A stretch of 64,000 nucleotides of DNA from Actinomadura sp. DC4 (GCF_030406325.1 NZ_JAUEQY010000001.1:434001-498000), one strand, 5' to 3'; positions 15,436-25,465 are shown, numbered from the stretch's first letter. The notes: generated from the sequence alone by a model not told the origin. Made by a program: numbers and translations.

Positions 15436-18400
15436 GTGCTGACCAGCCGCTTGTGTCGCCCGTCCCACGTGAAGTGGACGGTGGCCACGCCCCGGACGTG
15501 CGGGTCGCGCAGGCACTCGTAGATGTGCAGGCTCGGTACGCTCGCGAAGCAGCCGAAGAGGCGTTCGCTGGTGATGATGAAGTCCAGGTCCAGTTCGACC
15601 ATCAGACCCAGCAGCCGCCCGTGGGTCGGTTCGTCGACCTTGGCGAACGCGTCGTCCAGCAGGATGAGGCGCGGGGCGTCCGGGGCGGTGTCGCCGAGGG
15701 AGGAGAAGTGCGCCGCGGCGGTCGCGAACAGCACGAGGTAGGACACGACGCGCTGTTCGCCCTGGCTCAGTGCGGTCCGGTGGCTGAGGACCCGTTCCCG
15801 GTCGGGGTTGGCGGCGTCGGTCACCTTGACCCGGAAGCCGTACCAGGCCCGGTAGTCCAGGGCCGTACGCAGGTGCAGGGCGTAGCCGGCGGACGGGTCG
15901 GCGCGCCGGGCGTCCTCGATGCGGCGGCGGAGGGCGTCGCGGAGGCCGGCGGACTGCTCGCGGGTACGCAGGGCCGACGGGCGGCGGAGCAGTTCGACGG
16001 CCGCCCGGATGTCGGCGTCGGCGCCGGCCGGCAGTTCCCATACGAGGCGGGTGCCGATGCCGTGGGACGAGCGGACCTCATCGAGTGTCTCGTTCATCGT
16101 CGCTACGAGGTTGTGCGCGGCCAGCACCTGCCGGGAGAGGTGGTCACCGAGTTCGCCCAGCAGGTAACGCTCGAACACCTCCTGCTCGCGGGTGGACAGC
16201 CGTAGCCGGGCCTCGGCGAGGGCCGTGCCGATGCGGGTGCCGACGACGGCCACGTCGTGCGCGCCGGTGTCGTCGTGCAGGGCGAACCTCTTGACGCCGT
16301 CCATCTCGTCGACGCCGGCGTCGTAGCCGCCCGCAAGGTTGTCGCGCAGCTCCTCTCCCCGGCGGAGGATCAGCGAGTCGCTGACGTCGGCGGACGCCTG
16401 GCCGAGCCGGGTGCCGATGTCGTCGGCGAGGGTGTTCAGCGCCTTGATCCGTGCGCGTACGTCCCCGTCCTGCGCGGTGTCGTAGGCGCCCAACGGCTCC
16501 TCGACCTCGCCCAGTTCGGCGGCGAGCGGCAGGCCGGGCAGGCCGAGGGGGCGCCGCAGCCGGACGCCGCCGTTCACGACGTTCCCCTCCTGTTCGGTGA
16601 GAGCGACCGAAGCGCCCTCACGCCGTACGCCGGCCTCGATCCGGTCCTTTCGGAGCTCGTCGTGCCGCACCCGGAGCTGCGGGAGCCCGCGTACCGCCGT
16701 GTCGAAGCGGTCCTGCGTCTCGCGTTCCCTCGCGAGGATCTCCTGCTCGCTCGCGCCGACGGACTCCTCCAACAGCTTCAGCTCGCGCTGCGCGGCGGTC
16801 AGCGCCGCCCGCGCGGTCACGTAGCCGTCCTCGGCGAACGTACGGTCGGCGCGCGCCTTCTCCCAGCCTTCGCGGACCGCGCCGTGCGCCGACAGCCGAT
16901 CCAGCACGCTTCCGGCGTCGCGGGCGAGCGTGCCGATGAGGGAGTGCAGAGTGCCGAGTTCGGCACGGATCCGGGCGAGGGCCTCCAGGTCCGCGGACAG
17001 GCCGTCCGCGCTCGCCCGTGCCTCGGCGCGGGCGCGCAGGCGCACCGCGATCGCGCGGGCCTCCTCGGCCGCGCGGCGGGCACTCGCCAGGTCCGCCGTG
17101 AGCCGCCCCGTCTCGGCGATCGCCTCCTCGTACGTCGTCCACGCGTCGGTGAAGGCACGCGTCCGTGGAGCGTCGCGCAGCACCCGGCGGAGCGCGTCGC
17201 GCCGCTCCTCGATCCGCGTGCGGACGGTCCGCGCGGTCTCCAGCGCGGCTTCGAGTTCCGCGATCCGGGTGGTCAGCGCGGCGATGCGGAGCTGCCGGGT
17301 CGCCGCCCGGACGCCCGCCCCGACGTACTCCGGGCGGTCCTTCCCGTACGCGCCGCGCGTCACACCGAGCCGCCATCGGCCGTCCGCGGCCGCCCAGCTC
17401 GACGCCGTCTCCGCCTCGCCCAGCCCGATGGAGCGCAGCAGCGCCTCGAGGCCGGCCGCGCTCACCCCCTCGGCGGGTACGGGCCGGAGCACGTCGGCCA
17501 GGCTCGGCCCCGCGACGGGCGGTCCCGGACGCAGCAGTACGTCACGCGTGTCGGCGGCCAGCACGGTGCCGTCGGCGCACACCCAGGCGCCGAGCAGCCC
17601 GCTCGCCTCCAGCGCGGCCTCCAGGCCGCTACGGTCGGCGTCGGACAGGCCGTCCGCGAAGTCCAGCAGCCGGAACAGCGGAGCGCCGCCACGCGGTGGC
17701 CGGTCGGCGGTCGCGTACGAGGAGCGGGGCGGTTCGGGGTCGGGCTGCCGCTCCCAGCGGCTCCGCTCGGCGCGCGACTCGGCGAGTTCGGCGGCGATGG
17801 AGCGTTCGCGGGCGATCGCGTCGTCGCGTTCGGTCTCGCAGACCGCGAGCACCGGGTCGGTCACCTCGTGCGCGGTCCGGTCCACGGTCTCGGCGACGTC
17901 CCGGTCGAGGCAGCGGTCGGTGACCGGGAGGTCCTCGTCCTCGTCGGGCAGTGCCACGAGCGACTGGACGGCGGCAGGGTCCGGGAGCCGGTCCGCCCAC
18001 GCACGGACGAGCCGGGCGTACGCGGCGGACGCCTCGACCAGATGGCCGCCGCGCTGCTTCTCGCGGTCCTGCGCTCCGCCGAGCTGTGCCTCCAGCCGCT
18101 CGGCGTCCTGGCGCAGGGCGGCCGCCCGGCTCTCCGCGCCGGCGACCTCCTTCAGGTGTTCGGTGAGCGCTGCCGCGGCGCGCTGCCGCTCCTTGATCAC
18201 CTTGGTGGCCTCGGTGAGACCGTCCCGCCAGGCCGTCAGGTCCGCGGCCGTCCGTTCGTCGAGTGTCCCGGCGCCGGGCCGTACGGTCTCGTGGTCGCGG
18301 CCGTCCGGATCGACGATCGTCTCGGTGGCCGGCGCGGCCAGGGACGCGGTCGTCGTGGCGGGCGGCTCGCCCAGGAGGGCCTCGTCGATCCCGCAGGCTC

Positions 18401-19598
18401 GGCTGCCGACGCGAGCGTCGCGCAGCGAACCGCGCAGATCGGTCAGACCACGGGCGATCGCGCCGGTCTCCACGGCGAGCCGGTCCGCCGCGGTCGTCTC
18501 ACCCCGGCGGGCCAGATCGGCGGTGGTCCAGGCGCTGCGTGCGGCGTCCTCCACGGCGCGCACGGTGTTGCGTCTCTCCCGCAGGTCCGTCAGCGCGCCG
18601 TACGCCGCGCTCTCCCGCAGTGCCCGTAGGTCGGCGTCGGCCGCGTCGCGAATCTGTTCCAGGCTCGCGACCCGGGCCTCCGCCTCGGCCTCCTGCTCCT
18701 TGAGCCGCGCGAGGGTGCGCTCGGCGTTCCCGGCCGCGCGCCGCCGTTCGCGCAGGAGCCCGAGCGCGTCGTCGACCTGGGCGACCCGGCCGCGCAGCAC
18801 ACCGCGCAGGTAGCCGCGATAGGAGGTCAGGAACGTCGTCAGCGCGGCGTCGGTCCGTTCCAGCCGCGCGAGCTCGTCGCGTACGGTGTCGAGGTCGTCG
18901 AGGTTGCGGGCGACCTTGTCGATGACCTCGTCGTCGAGGGGCGGCAGGGCGTCGCTGAGCACCTTGACCAGCTCACCGGACTCGATCCGGTCGCCGATCG
19001 TCGGCCGGCGCAGCCCGTACAGCAGGTGGACGAGGTTCCGGTACCGCGCCAGGTCGGTGAGGCCGAACAGGTCCCGGGCGACGCGGGCGCGGTAGTCGGC
19101 CGCGCGGTCGAAGCAGTTCTCCGGGCCGACCAGGTCCCGCAGCTGGGCGGGCGTGGGACGGCGGCCCGGATCGTCTAGTGGCAGCTCGTCGCCGACGGCG
19201 AGCGAGGTCACGAAGAACGTCGCCTTCGCCTCGCCCGTCGACCTCGACGCCCGGACCGCGACGCCGAGCGTCAGACGCTCCCCGGCGTTGTCGTCGTCGA
19301 CGGTCCGGGCGAACTCGATCCACAGGTAGCCCAGCCGGTTGGTGCCGGTCGTCCAGCCGTCCAGCATGAGCCACTTCAGCGTCGTCTTGCCGCCGCCGGC
19401 GGCATCCAGCCTGCGGGTGTCGCCGTCCAGCAGGAAGGGCAGCAGCATCTCCAGGGCCTTGGACTTGCCGGCGCCGTTCTTGCCACGGAGCAGCAGCCGG
19501 CCGCCGCCGAACAGGAACTCCTCGTCGTACTGCCAGACCTGATGGATCCCGGCACGGCTGAGCCGGAACCGATGCGGGTTCCTCGGCAACGGTGTCAC
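15432..19598 (-). CDS. jetC: Wadjet type II JetC, SMC-like ATPase (TIGR02680)
   Basis: A 1388-residue SMC/MukB-like protein. Walker A GKNGAGKS is at residues 39-46. Long charged coiled-coil arms rich in Arg, Glu and Ala flank a central hinge-like region. Near the C-terminus are the signature-like TALSQGEQRVVSYLVLFA and Walker B PRLILLDDAFAKVDEPTHGR. JetC is the motor of the condensin-like JetABC complex that extrudes DNA loops and recognises small circular DNA. GTG 19598 is chosen because it overlaps the jetB stop (GTGA) and begins just before the first beta strand of the ATPase; the frame stays open further upstream but inside jetB. Confidence 0.93.
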   Translation of the reverse strand: MTPLPRNPHRFRLSRAGIHQVWQYDEEFLFGGGRLLLRGKNGAGKSKALEMLLPFLLDGDTRRLDAAGGGKTTLKWLMLDGWTTGTNRLGYLWIEFARTVDDDNAGERLTLGVAVRASRSTGEAKATFFVTSLAVGDELPLDDPGRRPTPAQLRDLVGPENCFDRAADYRARVARDLFGLTDLARYRNLVHLLYGLRRPTIGDRIESGELVKVLSDALPPLDDEVIDKVARNLDDLDTVRDELARLERTDAALTTFLTSYRGYLRGVLRGRVAQVDDALGLLRERRRAAGNAERTLARLKEQEAEAEARVASLEQIRDAADADLRALRESAAYGALTDLRERRNTVRAVEDAARSAWTTADLARRGETTAADRLAVETGAIARGLTDLRGSLRDARVGSRACGIDEALLGEPPATTTASLAAPATETIVDPDGRDHETVRPGAGTLDERTAADLTAWRDGLTEATKVIKERQRAAAALTEHLKEVAGAESRAAALRQDAERLEAQLGGAQDREKQRGGHLVEASAAYARLVRAWADRLPDPAAVQSLVALPDEDEDLPVTDRCLDRDVAETVDRTAHEVTDPVLAVCETERDDAIARERSIAAELAESRAERSRWERQPDPEPPRSSYATADRPPRGGAPLFRLLDFADGLSDADRSGLEAALEASGLLGAWVCADGTVLAADTRDVLLRPGPPVAGPSLADVLRPVPAEGVSAAGLEALLRSIGLGEAETASSWAAADGRWRLGVTRGAYGKDRPEYVGAGVRAATRQLRIAALTTRIAELEAALETARTVRTRIEERRDALRRVLRDAPRTRAFTDAWTTYEEAIAETGRLTADLASARRAAEEARAIAVRLRARAEARASADGLSADLEALARIRAELGTLHSLIGTLARDAGSVLDRLSAHGAVREGWEKARADRTFAEDGYVTARAALTAAQRELKLLEESVGASEQEILARERETQDRFDTAVRGLPQLRVRHDELRKDRIEAGVRREGASVALTEQEGNVVNGGVRLRRPLGLPGLPLAAELGEVEEPLGAYDTAQDGDVRARIKALNTLADDIGTRLGQASADVSDSLILRRGEELRDNLAGGYDAGVDEMDGVKRFALHDDTGAHDVAVVGTRIGTALAEARLRLSTREQEVFERYLLGELGDHLSRQVLAAHNLVATMNETLDEVRSSHGIGTRLVWELPAGADADIRAAVELLRRPSALRTREQSAGLRDALRRRIEDARRADPSAGYALHLRTALDYRAWYGFRVKVTDAANPDRERVLSHRTALSQGEQRVVSYLVLFATAAAHFSSLGDTAPDAPRLILLDDAFAKVDEPTHGRLLGLMVELDLDFIITSERLFGCFASVPSLHIYECLRDPHVRGVATVHFTWDGRHKRLVST

Positions 19599-20728
19599 GC
19601 GGTCACCTCCGGGGCGTAGCGGGCGGCCGCGGCCAGCAGCCCTAGGCCGCCGTCGCCGGACCGCTCGATCAGCCGCATTCGCAGCAGCAGATCGGTGACG
19701 GCCTGGCACAGCGGCTCGGGGGAGGCGGTGTACCGCTCCGCCCACGCGTTACCGTGCCGCTCGACCAGCTCGGCGAGCACGGACGCGATCCGCCCGCGGG
19801 GAATGCCGGCGGGGCCGCCGTCCGGGGTGAGCTCGGCGACCAGGCGTTCGAGCACGAGCAGCGCGGCCCAGGGAACGGTGCCGGAGCCGGGGAACTCGAT
19901 GTCGCTCAGCTCCCCGGCCGGATCGAGCAGGGCGACGCCCTCCGCGCGGATCTCCGTGTCCAGGCCCAGGAACTCCTCGAACGTGCGCTGCTCGCGGCGC
20001 TGGTTGCGGCGCAGCCAGTCGTGCTCCTCGTCGGTCAGCCCGTCGACGTACACGACCGGGGTCTCCACCAGCCGCCGCCGTACGGCGTGCCGCGGACCGG
20101 CGTCTCCGGGTGCGGCCGCCAGCTCGATCAGCTCATCGGGCGCCGAAGCCCGGCCGATCGGCCCGCTCACCAGACGCCGTGCGACCTCCCGGTCGACCGT
20201 CAGCAGCGCCTCGGCGCCGCCGTCGCCGGAGTAGGACTCCACCGACCCCTCGTCCTCGGACAGCACGTGCCAGGTCATCAGCTGCTTGAGCGCCGCGACC
20301 AGCGCGCGGCGTTCGGCGATGCGGTTCGGCTCGCCCAGGTCGATGCCCGCCTCGGCCGCGGCTGCCCGGGTACGGGTGACGATCTCCGACAGCAGCAACT
20401 GCTCGGGCGCGGTGACCAGCACCGACAGTGCCAAGGCGAGATAGGCGTACGTGCGGGGGGTGAACGGCGCGCCCGACGTGCGCTCCAGCCGGCGGCCGGA
20501 GTCACGGCCGAGACCCGCCTTGAGGAGCCGCGCGAAACCGGGCTCGACGACGAGGCGGTACCCCAGCAACTGCCCGAACTGCCGGGTCAGCTCGTCGGCA
20601 TGCCGCCGGATCAGCGGAAACTCCTCGGGATGCGTCCCCGGGGTGACCAGGGGTTCCCGCAGCAGCAGCCGGGCCGCGCTACGCCGCTCGGCCGCCAACT
20701 CGTCGGCGAAGTCGCCCGTGCCGCTCAA
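19595..20728 (-). CDS. jetB: Wadjet type II JetB (TIGR02678/DUF2398)
   Basis: A 377-residue protein of the TIGR02678 family, the MukE-like kite subunit of type II Wadjet. It begins with AAERRSAARLLLREPLVTPG and continues with EEFPLIRRHADELTRQFGQL and APFTPRTYAYLALALSVLVT, segments usual for this family. It is predicted to be winged-helix rich and bridges JetA and JetC. Its ATG overlaps the jetA stop by 4 bp (ATGA) and its stop overlaps the jetC GTG, so the subunits are probably translated in a coupled series. Confidence 0.9.
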   Translation of the reverse strand: MSGTGDFADELAAERRSAARLLLREPLVTPGTHPEEFPLIRRHADELTRQFGQLLGYRLVVEPGFARLLKAGLGRDSGRRLERTSGAPFTPRTYAYLALALSVLVTAPEQLLLSEIVTRTRAAAAEAGIDLGEPNRIAERRALVAALKQLMTWHVLSEDEGSVESYSGDGGAEALLTVDREVARRLVSGPIGRASAPDELIELAAAPGDAGPRHAVRRRLVETPVVYVDGLTDEEHDWLRRNQRREQRTFEEFLGLDTEIRAEGVALLDPAGELSDIEFPGSGTVPWAALLVLERLVAELTPDGGPAGIPRGRIASVLAELVERHGNAWAERYTASPEPLCQAVTDLLLRMRLIERSGDGGLGLLAAAARYAPEVTA

Positions 20729-22287
20729 CCGGCGGCCTCCAGATCCGTGCGTGCGACGGTGCCGAGGTCGACGCGCAGCCCGTCGAGGACGAGGTCGCCG
20801 TCCGCTCCGTGGACGACGGTCGCCGTTCCGGCCGTACGGCTGAGGCGGAGCCGGACGTCCAGGTCGTCGTCGGAGGCCTCCGCGTCCTCGAACCTCGGCG
20901 GCGCCCCCGCCAGGGATCGCGCGAGCAGGTCCAGGAACAGCCGGGTGGCCGAGCCCGACAGCCGTACGTCGCCGAGCCGCGGGCCGGCCGCGCGGAGTTC
21001 GGCGGCCGCGGCGTGCTGACGGCGGGCCTCGTCCTCCGCCTGTTCACGCAGTCTCGCCCGCTGGTCCTCATAGTCCTCCGGCCCGGAGGTGCGTCCCCGG
21101 GGCGCGCGCGAACCGCGTTCCTTCAGCGCGATGGGTACGCGGGCGGCCGGTCCGTCCCACCAGCTCGTCGTCGCCGGCACGTCCTGGTCGGTGTCCGGGG
21201 CGACGCCGAGGTGACGTGCCCCGTACAGCCCGAACGCCGCGACGAACAGGTCGTGGGCGGTCGCGTCGTCGGAGCCGTCGAACCACTGCGCGAGCCGGAT
21301 CAGATCGCGACGCCGGGACAGCCCGCCACCGGCCGACCGGATCATGCGCTTGGCGTTGGCCAGCAGCGCCTGCAGGGCCCGCAACGTCGCGTCGCGGAGC
21401 TGGTCGACCTGGCTGCCCTGGCCGGTGTCGTCGAAGAACCACGCGCGCAGCCCCGCCCAGTCGCCGAGCTCACGGCCGCGACTTCGCTGAATCCGTACGT
21501 CGGCGTCCTGGAGAGCCGCGAGTCCCTGGTCCGCCGCGTCGATGCTCGCAAGAAGCGCCGGCAGCCGCGGCCACAGCCCCTGAATGCTCGCCTCGATCTG
21601 CGGCGCGAACAGGGCGACCTCATCGGTGATCGTCTCGGCGTAGTCCAGCAGCAGCTCCTTGAAGCCGGTGAACTCCGCGCCGTCCAGGTCATACCGGAAG
21701 ATCACCTGGCCGAGGTAGGCGTAGAAGTCGCGTACCGAGTCGGCGAACTGGCCGAACTGCGCGAACAGCGTGGAGATGCGGTCCAGCGCCTCACGCGGGT
21801 CGACCCCGCCCGGCCGCCCGGCCGACTTCTCCAGATCGGCCAGACCCCGGGCCACGAGGGCGAGCAGCTCCCGGCTGACCTCGCGCGCCGCGTCGGCGTG
21901 GAGGAGGATCTCGTCCGCCTGCCGCTGGATCCGCTCGCCGAGCGCGGACAGCTGATAGCGGGACCGGACCCGGTGGTACTCCCGGATGCTGCCCGCCTTC
22001 ACCGGACGGGAGCTGGGGATGAGATCACCCCAGGTCGTCAACGCGTCCAGCTTCGCGGCGATCGTCTCGACCGGGAACCGATCGTCGAGACGACCGGCCA
22101 GGTCGTGCGCCGACAGATCCGCCAGCAGCGTCGAGGTGAACACACGCATGATCGCGATGTACGCCGCGCGATCCGGCACCGTCAGGTAGGTGTACGCGGT
22201 CAGCCGCTCCAGATCTTCCCCCACGGTCAGCAACCGTACGCGTCGCACCGTAGGGAAACGGACGGCTCGCCGTTTCCGCGGCCTCAT
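20725..22287 (-). CDS. jetA: Wadjet type II JetA (TIGR02677/DUF2397)
   Basis: A 520-residue MukF-like kleisin of the TIGR02677 family. The conserved opening LTAYTYLTVPDRAAYIAIMR begins near residue 30, followed by WGDLIPSSRPVKAGSIREYH with a winged-helix pattern, and a long helical middle (FGQFADSVRDFYAYLGQVIF). The C-terminal part has a charged coiled coil and a final beta-rich domain. Because the family's conserved part starts about residue 25, an internal GTG might be used instead of ATG 22287; neither has a strong Shine-Dalgarno. It is the first gene of jetABCD; the promoter must lie in the 50 bp before it or overlap the upstream terminator. Confidence 0.9.
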   Translation of the reverse strand: MRPRKRRAVRFPTVRRVRLLTVGEDLERLTAYTYLTVPDRAAYIAIMRVFTSTLLADLSAHDLAGRLDDRFPVETIAAKLDALTTWGDLIPSSRPVKAGSIREYHRVRSRYQLSALGERIQRQADEILLHADAAREVSRELLALVARGLADLEKSAGRPGGVDPREALDRISTLFAQFGQFADSVRDFYAYLGQVIFRYDLDGAEFTGFKELLLDYAETITDEVALFAPQIEASIQGLWPRLPALLASIDAADQGLAALQDADVRIQRSRGRELGDWAGLRAWFFDDTGQGSQVDQLRDATLRALQALLANAKRMIRSAGGGLSRRRDLIRLAQWFDGSDDATAHDLFVAAFGLYGARHLGVAPDTDQDVPATTSWWDGPAARVPIALKERGSRAPRGRTSGPEDYEDQRARLREQAEDEARRQHAAAAELRAAGPRLGDVRLSGSATRLFLDLLARSLAGAPPRFEDAEASDDDLDVRLRLSRTAGTATVVHGADGDLVLDGLRVDLGTVARTDLEAAG

Positions 22288-22302
22288 CCGGCCGTGTGAA
22301 CC

Positions 22303-22333
22303 GGGCCGCCGCCGGGGTCCTCGGCGGCGGCCC
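22303..22333 (-). terminator. Strong GC hairpin after the GH31 gene
   Basis: GGGCCGCCGCC at 22303-22313 pairs perfectly with GGCGGCGGCCC at 22323-22333, an 11-bp stem with a 9-nt loop, starting 3 bp after the GH31 stop. There is no T-run, as is usual in actinomycetes. It separates the GH31 gene from jetA, which runs in the same direction. Confidence 0.65.
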
Positions 22334-22336
22334 GGC

Positions 22337-25300
22337 TCAGCTGTAGCTGATGGTCGTGGCGGTCCTGACCGACCGGGACGGGACGGTGACCGTCAACGTT
22401 CTTCGGGTCGTGTCGTACTTCCAGTTCGTGGTCGACGTGCCGTTGACGGTGACCGTCGCCGGGGCGGTGGCGTTCGTGAAGACGGCGGTCCACTGGCGGT
22501 CCGTCGGCTGGCCGGTGTAGGTGCCCTGGGCCGCGGCGATGTTCAGCGTGTGGCCGGACTCCGTGGAGCGGATCGCGGTCGTCGACGACTGGCTCGCCGT
22601 CGTGCCATTGTCCTCGTACAGCGAGTACGAGCCGTCCGCGCCGCCGGCCACCGTCAAACTGACCTTTGTCAGCGGGTTCTGCACGTCATTGGAAACGTTG
22701 TCCGTACGCGTCGGCACGATGCCGCCCGAGCGTACGAAGACCGGCATCGAATTCCAGTCCGTCGTCACATTGGCGGTGGACGGGCCCGTGTACGTCGTCC
22801 CCGTGAAGTAGTCGGTCCATTTCCCGGGTGGGAACCAGACCGACGTCGTGGCGCTCGTTCCCGCGGACGCGACCGGGGCCACCAGCACGTCCGAGCCGTA
22901 GAAGTACTCACGCGACGCCGCGGAATAGGCCCCGGCCTGGTCCGGGTACTCCAGATACGTCGCCCGTACGGCGGGAACGCCCGTCACCGACGCCTCGTGC
23001 GCCAGACCGTACGTGTACGGGACCAGCGCCTCGCGCAGGTTCAGGAACTTCTCCGCCGCCATGCGCGCCGCGTCGCCGTACTGCCAGGGCAGGCGGTCGC
23101 TGTGGTTGCTGTGCAGGCGCAGGATCGGCTGGAACGCGCCCAGCTGCACCCACCGTACGTAAAGGTCGTCGGCGAGATGAGCGGGACCGTTGAAGCCGCC
23201 GATGTCGTGGCTCACCGCCGACAACCCGGTGGCCGCCGACTCGCCCGGCGTGTAGCCCGTCTCGAAAGCGAGCGTCTGCCAGTTCGACGTCGTGTCGCCC
23301 GTGAAATGCACCGTCGTACGCTTGTCCGCCCACGGGCCCGTCGGGACGCCCGCCTGGCCGCTGTAGCCCGACGACTGCAACGACCCGAACGCTCGCGAGA
23401 AGGCGAAGCCGCGGCCCACGTTCTTCGTCGTGTCCCAGGCGTACTGCTGGTTGATCCACGCGTCCGGAGTGACGCCCGCCATCGACGAGCGGGAGTCGTC
23501 GCAGCACCAGTCCAGCCACCAGAAGTCCGCTCCCTGGCGTTCCATCGTCTGGTGCAGGTCGAGGTAGGCCTTCAGCTGGGCGGGGTCGCTCCAGTCGAAC
23601 ACGTGGCACGTCTGCCCCGAGGGCGCGGAACACCCGCTCGTGGCGAGCTTTCCGCCGGCCGTCGCCTGGGCCGCGGCGTACTGCGGGTCGCCGCTCACGA
23701 TGCTCGGATGGATGTTCAGCGTGTTGTGCAGCCCCTGGGCGGCCGACCACGAGAAGAACCCCGCAGGGTCGGGGAACTTCTTCGTGTCGATCTCCCAGCC
23801 GTCCCACGTGGCGGGCGACTTGAAGTCCGTGTCCGTCACCAGCACGTCGAGCGGCACGCCGTCGGAGCGGAACTTCGGAAGTACCGTGTTCTCATAATCC
23901 GCGGCGGTGTAGTCGTAATACTCCGAATACCACACGCCGTACGCCCAGCGGGGGAGCAGCCCGGACGGGCCGGTCAGGGTGGCCAGGTCGCGCAGGCCCT
24001 GCTTGTAGTCCTGGCCGTACCCGAACAGGTAGCCGTCCTGGTACGACCGGCCGCCCGGCCGCTGCTGCACCGTACGCGCGGCGGGGTCGTAGGTCGCCGA
24101 CGTCGTGTCGTCCAGCAGGTACCAGCCGTCGCGGTAGAGCAGGCCCGGCGTCGTCGGGGCGGTTCCGCTCACGCCGTCCAGGCCGCGCCGGTACCCGCCC
24201 AGCGGGCTGTGCGGCAGGAGCACCGGTGACGTGGACGACGTGGCGGCGACCGTGTCGAGGTTGACGTGGCAACTGTCGGCGGCCGGGCAGCCGAGGGCGA
24301 CCGAGTTCGAGCCCTTGACCAGGGTCACGGGCACGGTGACCGTCGACCAGGAGTCCCAGTCGGCCGTCGTCGGCAGGCTCACCGAGCCGCCGTTGACCGT
24401 CATCGTACGGACCGTGCCGCCGCCGTTGGAGTACCTCAGCTGCAGCGCGTACGAGCCGTCGGCGGGGACGTTCCGCAGGGCGACGGTGTCGGTCGCGCCG
24501 GCCTTCTCCAGGCCCGCGACGAAACCGCCGCCCGCGTAGCCGTTGTGGTCGGCGGCGACCGTGGCGCCGCCGGTGAGCGCCCCGTCCTCCGCCTCGCAGA
24601 CCACCCCGTAGTCGCACGGAACGGCGACGGAGCCGGGCGCGGGGTAGGCCGCGCCGGGCGTGGTCACCGCGAGGCTGTCGACGTTGACGTTGCCCGAGTT
24701 GTTCGCGCCGCGGGAGACGACCAGGGTGTGGCGGCCGGCGGTCAGCGACAGGCTCAGCGCGGCGAAGTTCCAGGTGTTCCAGTCGGCCGTCGTCGGCATC
24801 GTCAGGGTCGACGCGGTGCCGCCGTCGACGGCGGCGCTCAGCGTACGGGTCGTGTTCTGCCCGTCGCCGCCCACGCTGTTGGCGTAGCGGAGCCGCAGAT
24901 CGTAGGTTCCGGCGGCCGGCACGTCGAGCTGGTAGGTGAGCGAGGCGCCCACGCTCTGGAAACCGGCCGCGAAACCGGTCCCGGTGAAGCCGGTGTGGTC
25001 CGACGCGACGGTCACGCCGCCGGCGAGCGTGGTCTTCTCCGCCTCGCACAGCGCGCCGACGGCGCAGATCGCCGCGCCGGGGAAGGCGGGATGTGCCGTG
25101 ACGCCTGCCTTGAGCGTCACTGAGACGTTCTGTGTGGTGAACGGGCCGGAGCCGACCTTGTAACGCAGCGTCAGCCGGTCGGTGGTGATCGTCAGCCACC
25201 CGTCCACGACCTGGGACGTGTAGGAGGGGGGCGTGAAGGTGTCGCGCCCGATGGCGTTGAACGTCGCCGCGTCGGTGAACTTGCCGTCGCCGGCGTACTC

Positions 25301-25465
25301 CATCCGGACCAGCGAGGGAGAGAGCACCTCGAAGCGGGCGTTGCCCGACACGACCGAGTGCCGGTGGACATCCGCCCTCGCCGGTGGTGAGACGACCGCG
25401 ACCAGGCCGGCGATGACGGCCAGTACGGCCCCGATCGTTTTCGCTCGCACCAAAGCTGCCTTCAC
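22337..25465 (-). CDS. Secreted GH31 alpha-glycosidase with two CBM35-like modules
   Basis: A 1042-residue secreted enzyme. Residues 1-33 are a signal peptide (basic start, hydrophobic IGAVLAVIAGLVAVV, then ARA cleavage). The GH31 N-terminal sandwich begins at about 40 and is interrupted by two CBM35/CBM6-like modules (each starting CEAE and containing a GG-V---DH-G-TG-GF pattern). It resumes with SPLGGYRRGLDG and the TIM barrel. The predicted nucleophile is Asp652 in WWLDWCCDD and the acid/base Asp724 in HFTGDTTSNW. C-terminal beta domains follow. Substrates are probably alpha-xylosidic or alpha-glucosidic polysaccharide (inference). GTG 25465 has GGAGG eight bases upstream, so it is preferred to an upstream TTG. 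Confidence 0.9.
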   Translation of the reverse strand: MKAALVRAKTIGAVLAVIAGLVAVVSPPARADVHRHSVVSGNARFEVLSPSLVRMEYAGDGKFTDAATFNAIGRDTFTPPSYTSQVVDGWLTITTDRLTLRYKVGSGPFTTQNVSVTLKAGVTAHPAFPGAAICAVGALCEAEKTTLAGGVTVASDHTGFTGTGFAAGFQSVGASLTYQLDVPAAGTYDLRLRYANSVGGDGQNTTRTLSAAVDGGTASTLTMPTTADWNTWNFAALSLSLTAGRHTLVVSRGANNSGNVNVDSLAVTTPGAAYPAPGSVAVPCDYGVVCEAEDGALTGGATVAADHNGYAGGGFVAGLEKAGATDTVALRNVPADGSYALQLRYSNGGGTVRTMTVNGGSVSLPTTADWDSWSTVTVPVTLVKGSNSVALGCPAADSCHVNLDTVAATSSTSPVLLPHSPLGGYRRGLDGVSGTAPTTPGLLYRDGWYLLDDTTSATYDPAARTVQQRPGGRSYQDGYLFGYGQDYKQGLRDLATLTGPSGLLPRWAYGVWYSEYYDYTAADYENTVLPKFRSDGVPLDVLVTDTDFKSPATWDGWEIDTKKFPDPAGFFSWSAAQGLHNTLNIHPSIVSGDPQYAAAQATAGGKLATSGCSAPSGQTCHVFDWSDPAQLKAYLDLHQTMERQGADFWWLDWCCDDSRSSMAGVTPDAWINQQYAWDTTKNVGRGFAFSRAFGSLQSSGYSGQAGVPTGPWADKRTTVHFTGDTTSNWQTLAFETGYTPGESAATGLSAVSHDIGGFNGPAHLADDLYVRWVQLGAFQPILRLHSNHSDRLPWQYGDAARMAAEKFLNLREALVPYTYGLAHEASVTGVPAVRATYLEYPDQAGAYSAASREYFYGSDVLVAPVASAGTSATTSVWFPPGKWTDYFTGTTYTGPSTANVTTDWNSMPVFVRSGGIVPTRTDNVSNDVQNPLTKVSLTVAGGADGSYSLYEDNGTTASQSSTTAIRSTESGHTLNIAAAQGTYTGQPTDRQWTAVFTNATAPATVTVNGTSTTNWKYDTTRRTLTVTVPSRSVRTATTISYS

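Noticed and set aside
16257-18629. 790-codon open frame on the plus strand opposite jetC
   Set aside because: It is the antisense shadow of a very GC-rich coding region; its composition is dominated by Arg/Gly/Val/Leu without domain motifs, while jetC has clear SMC motifs.
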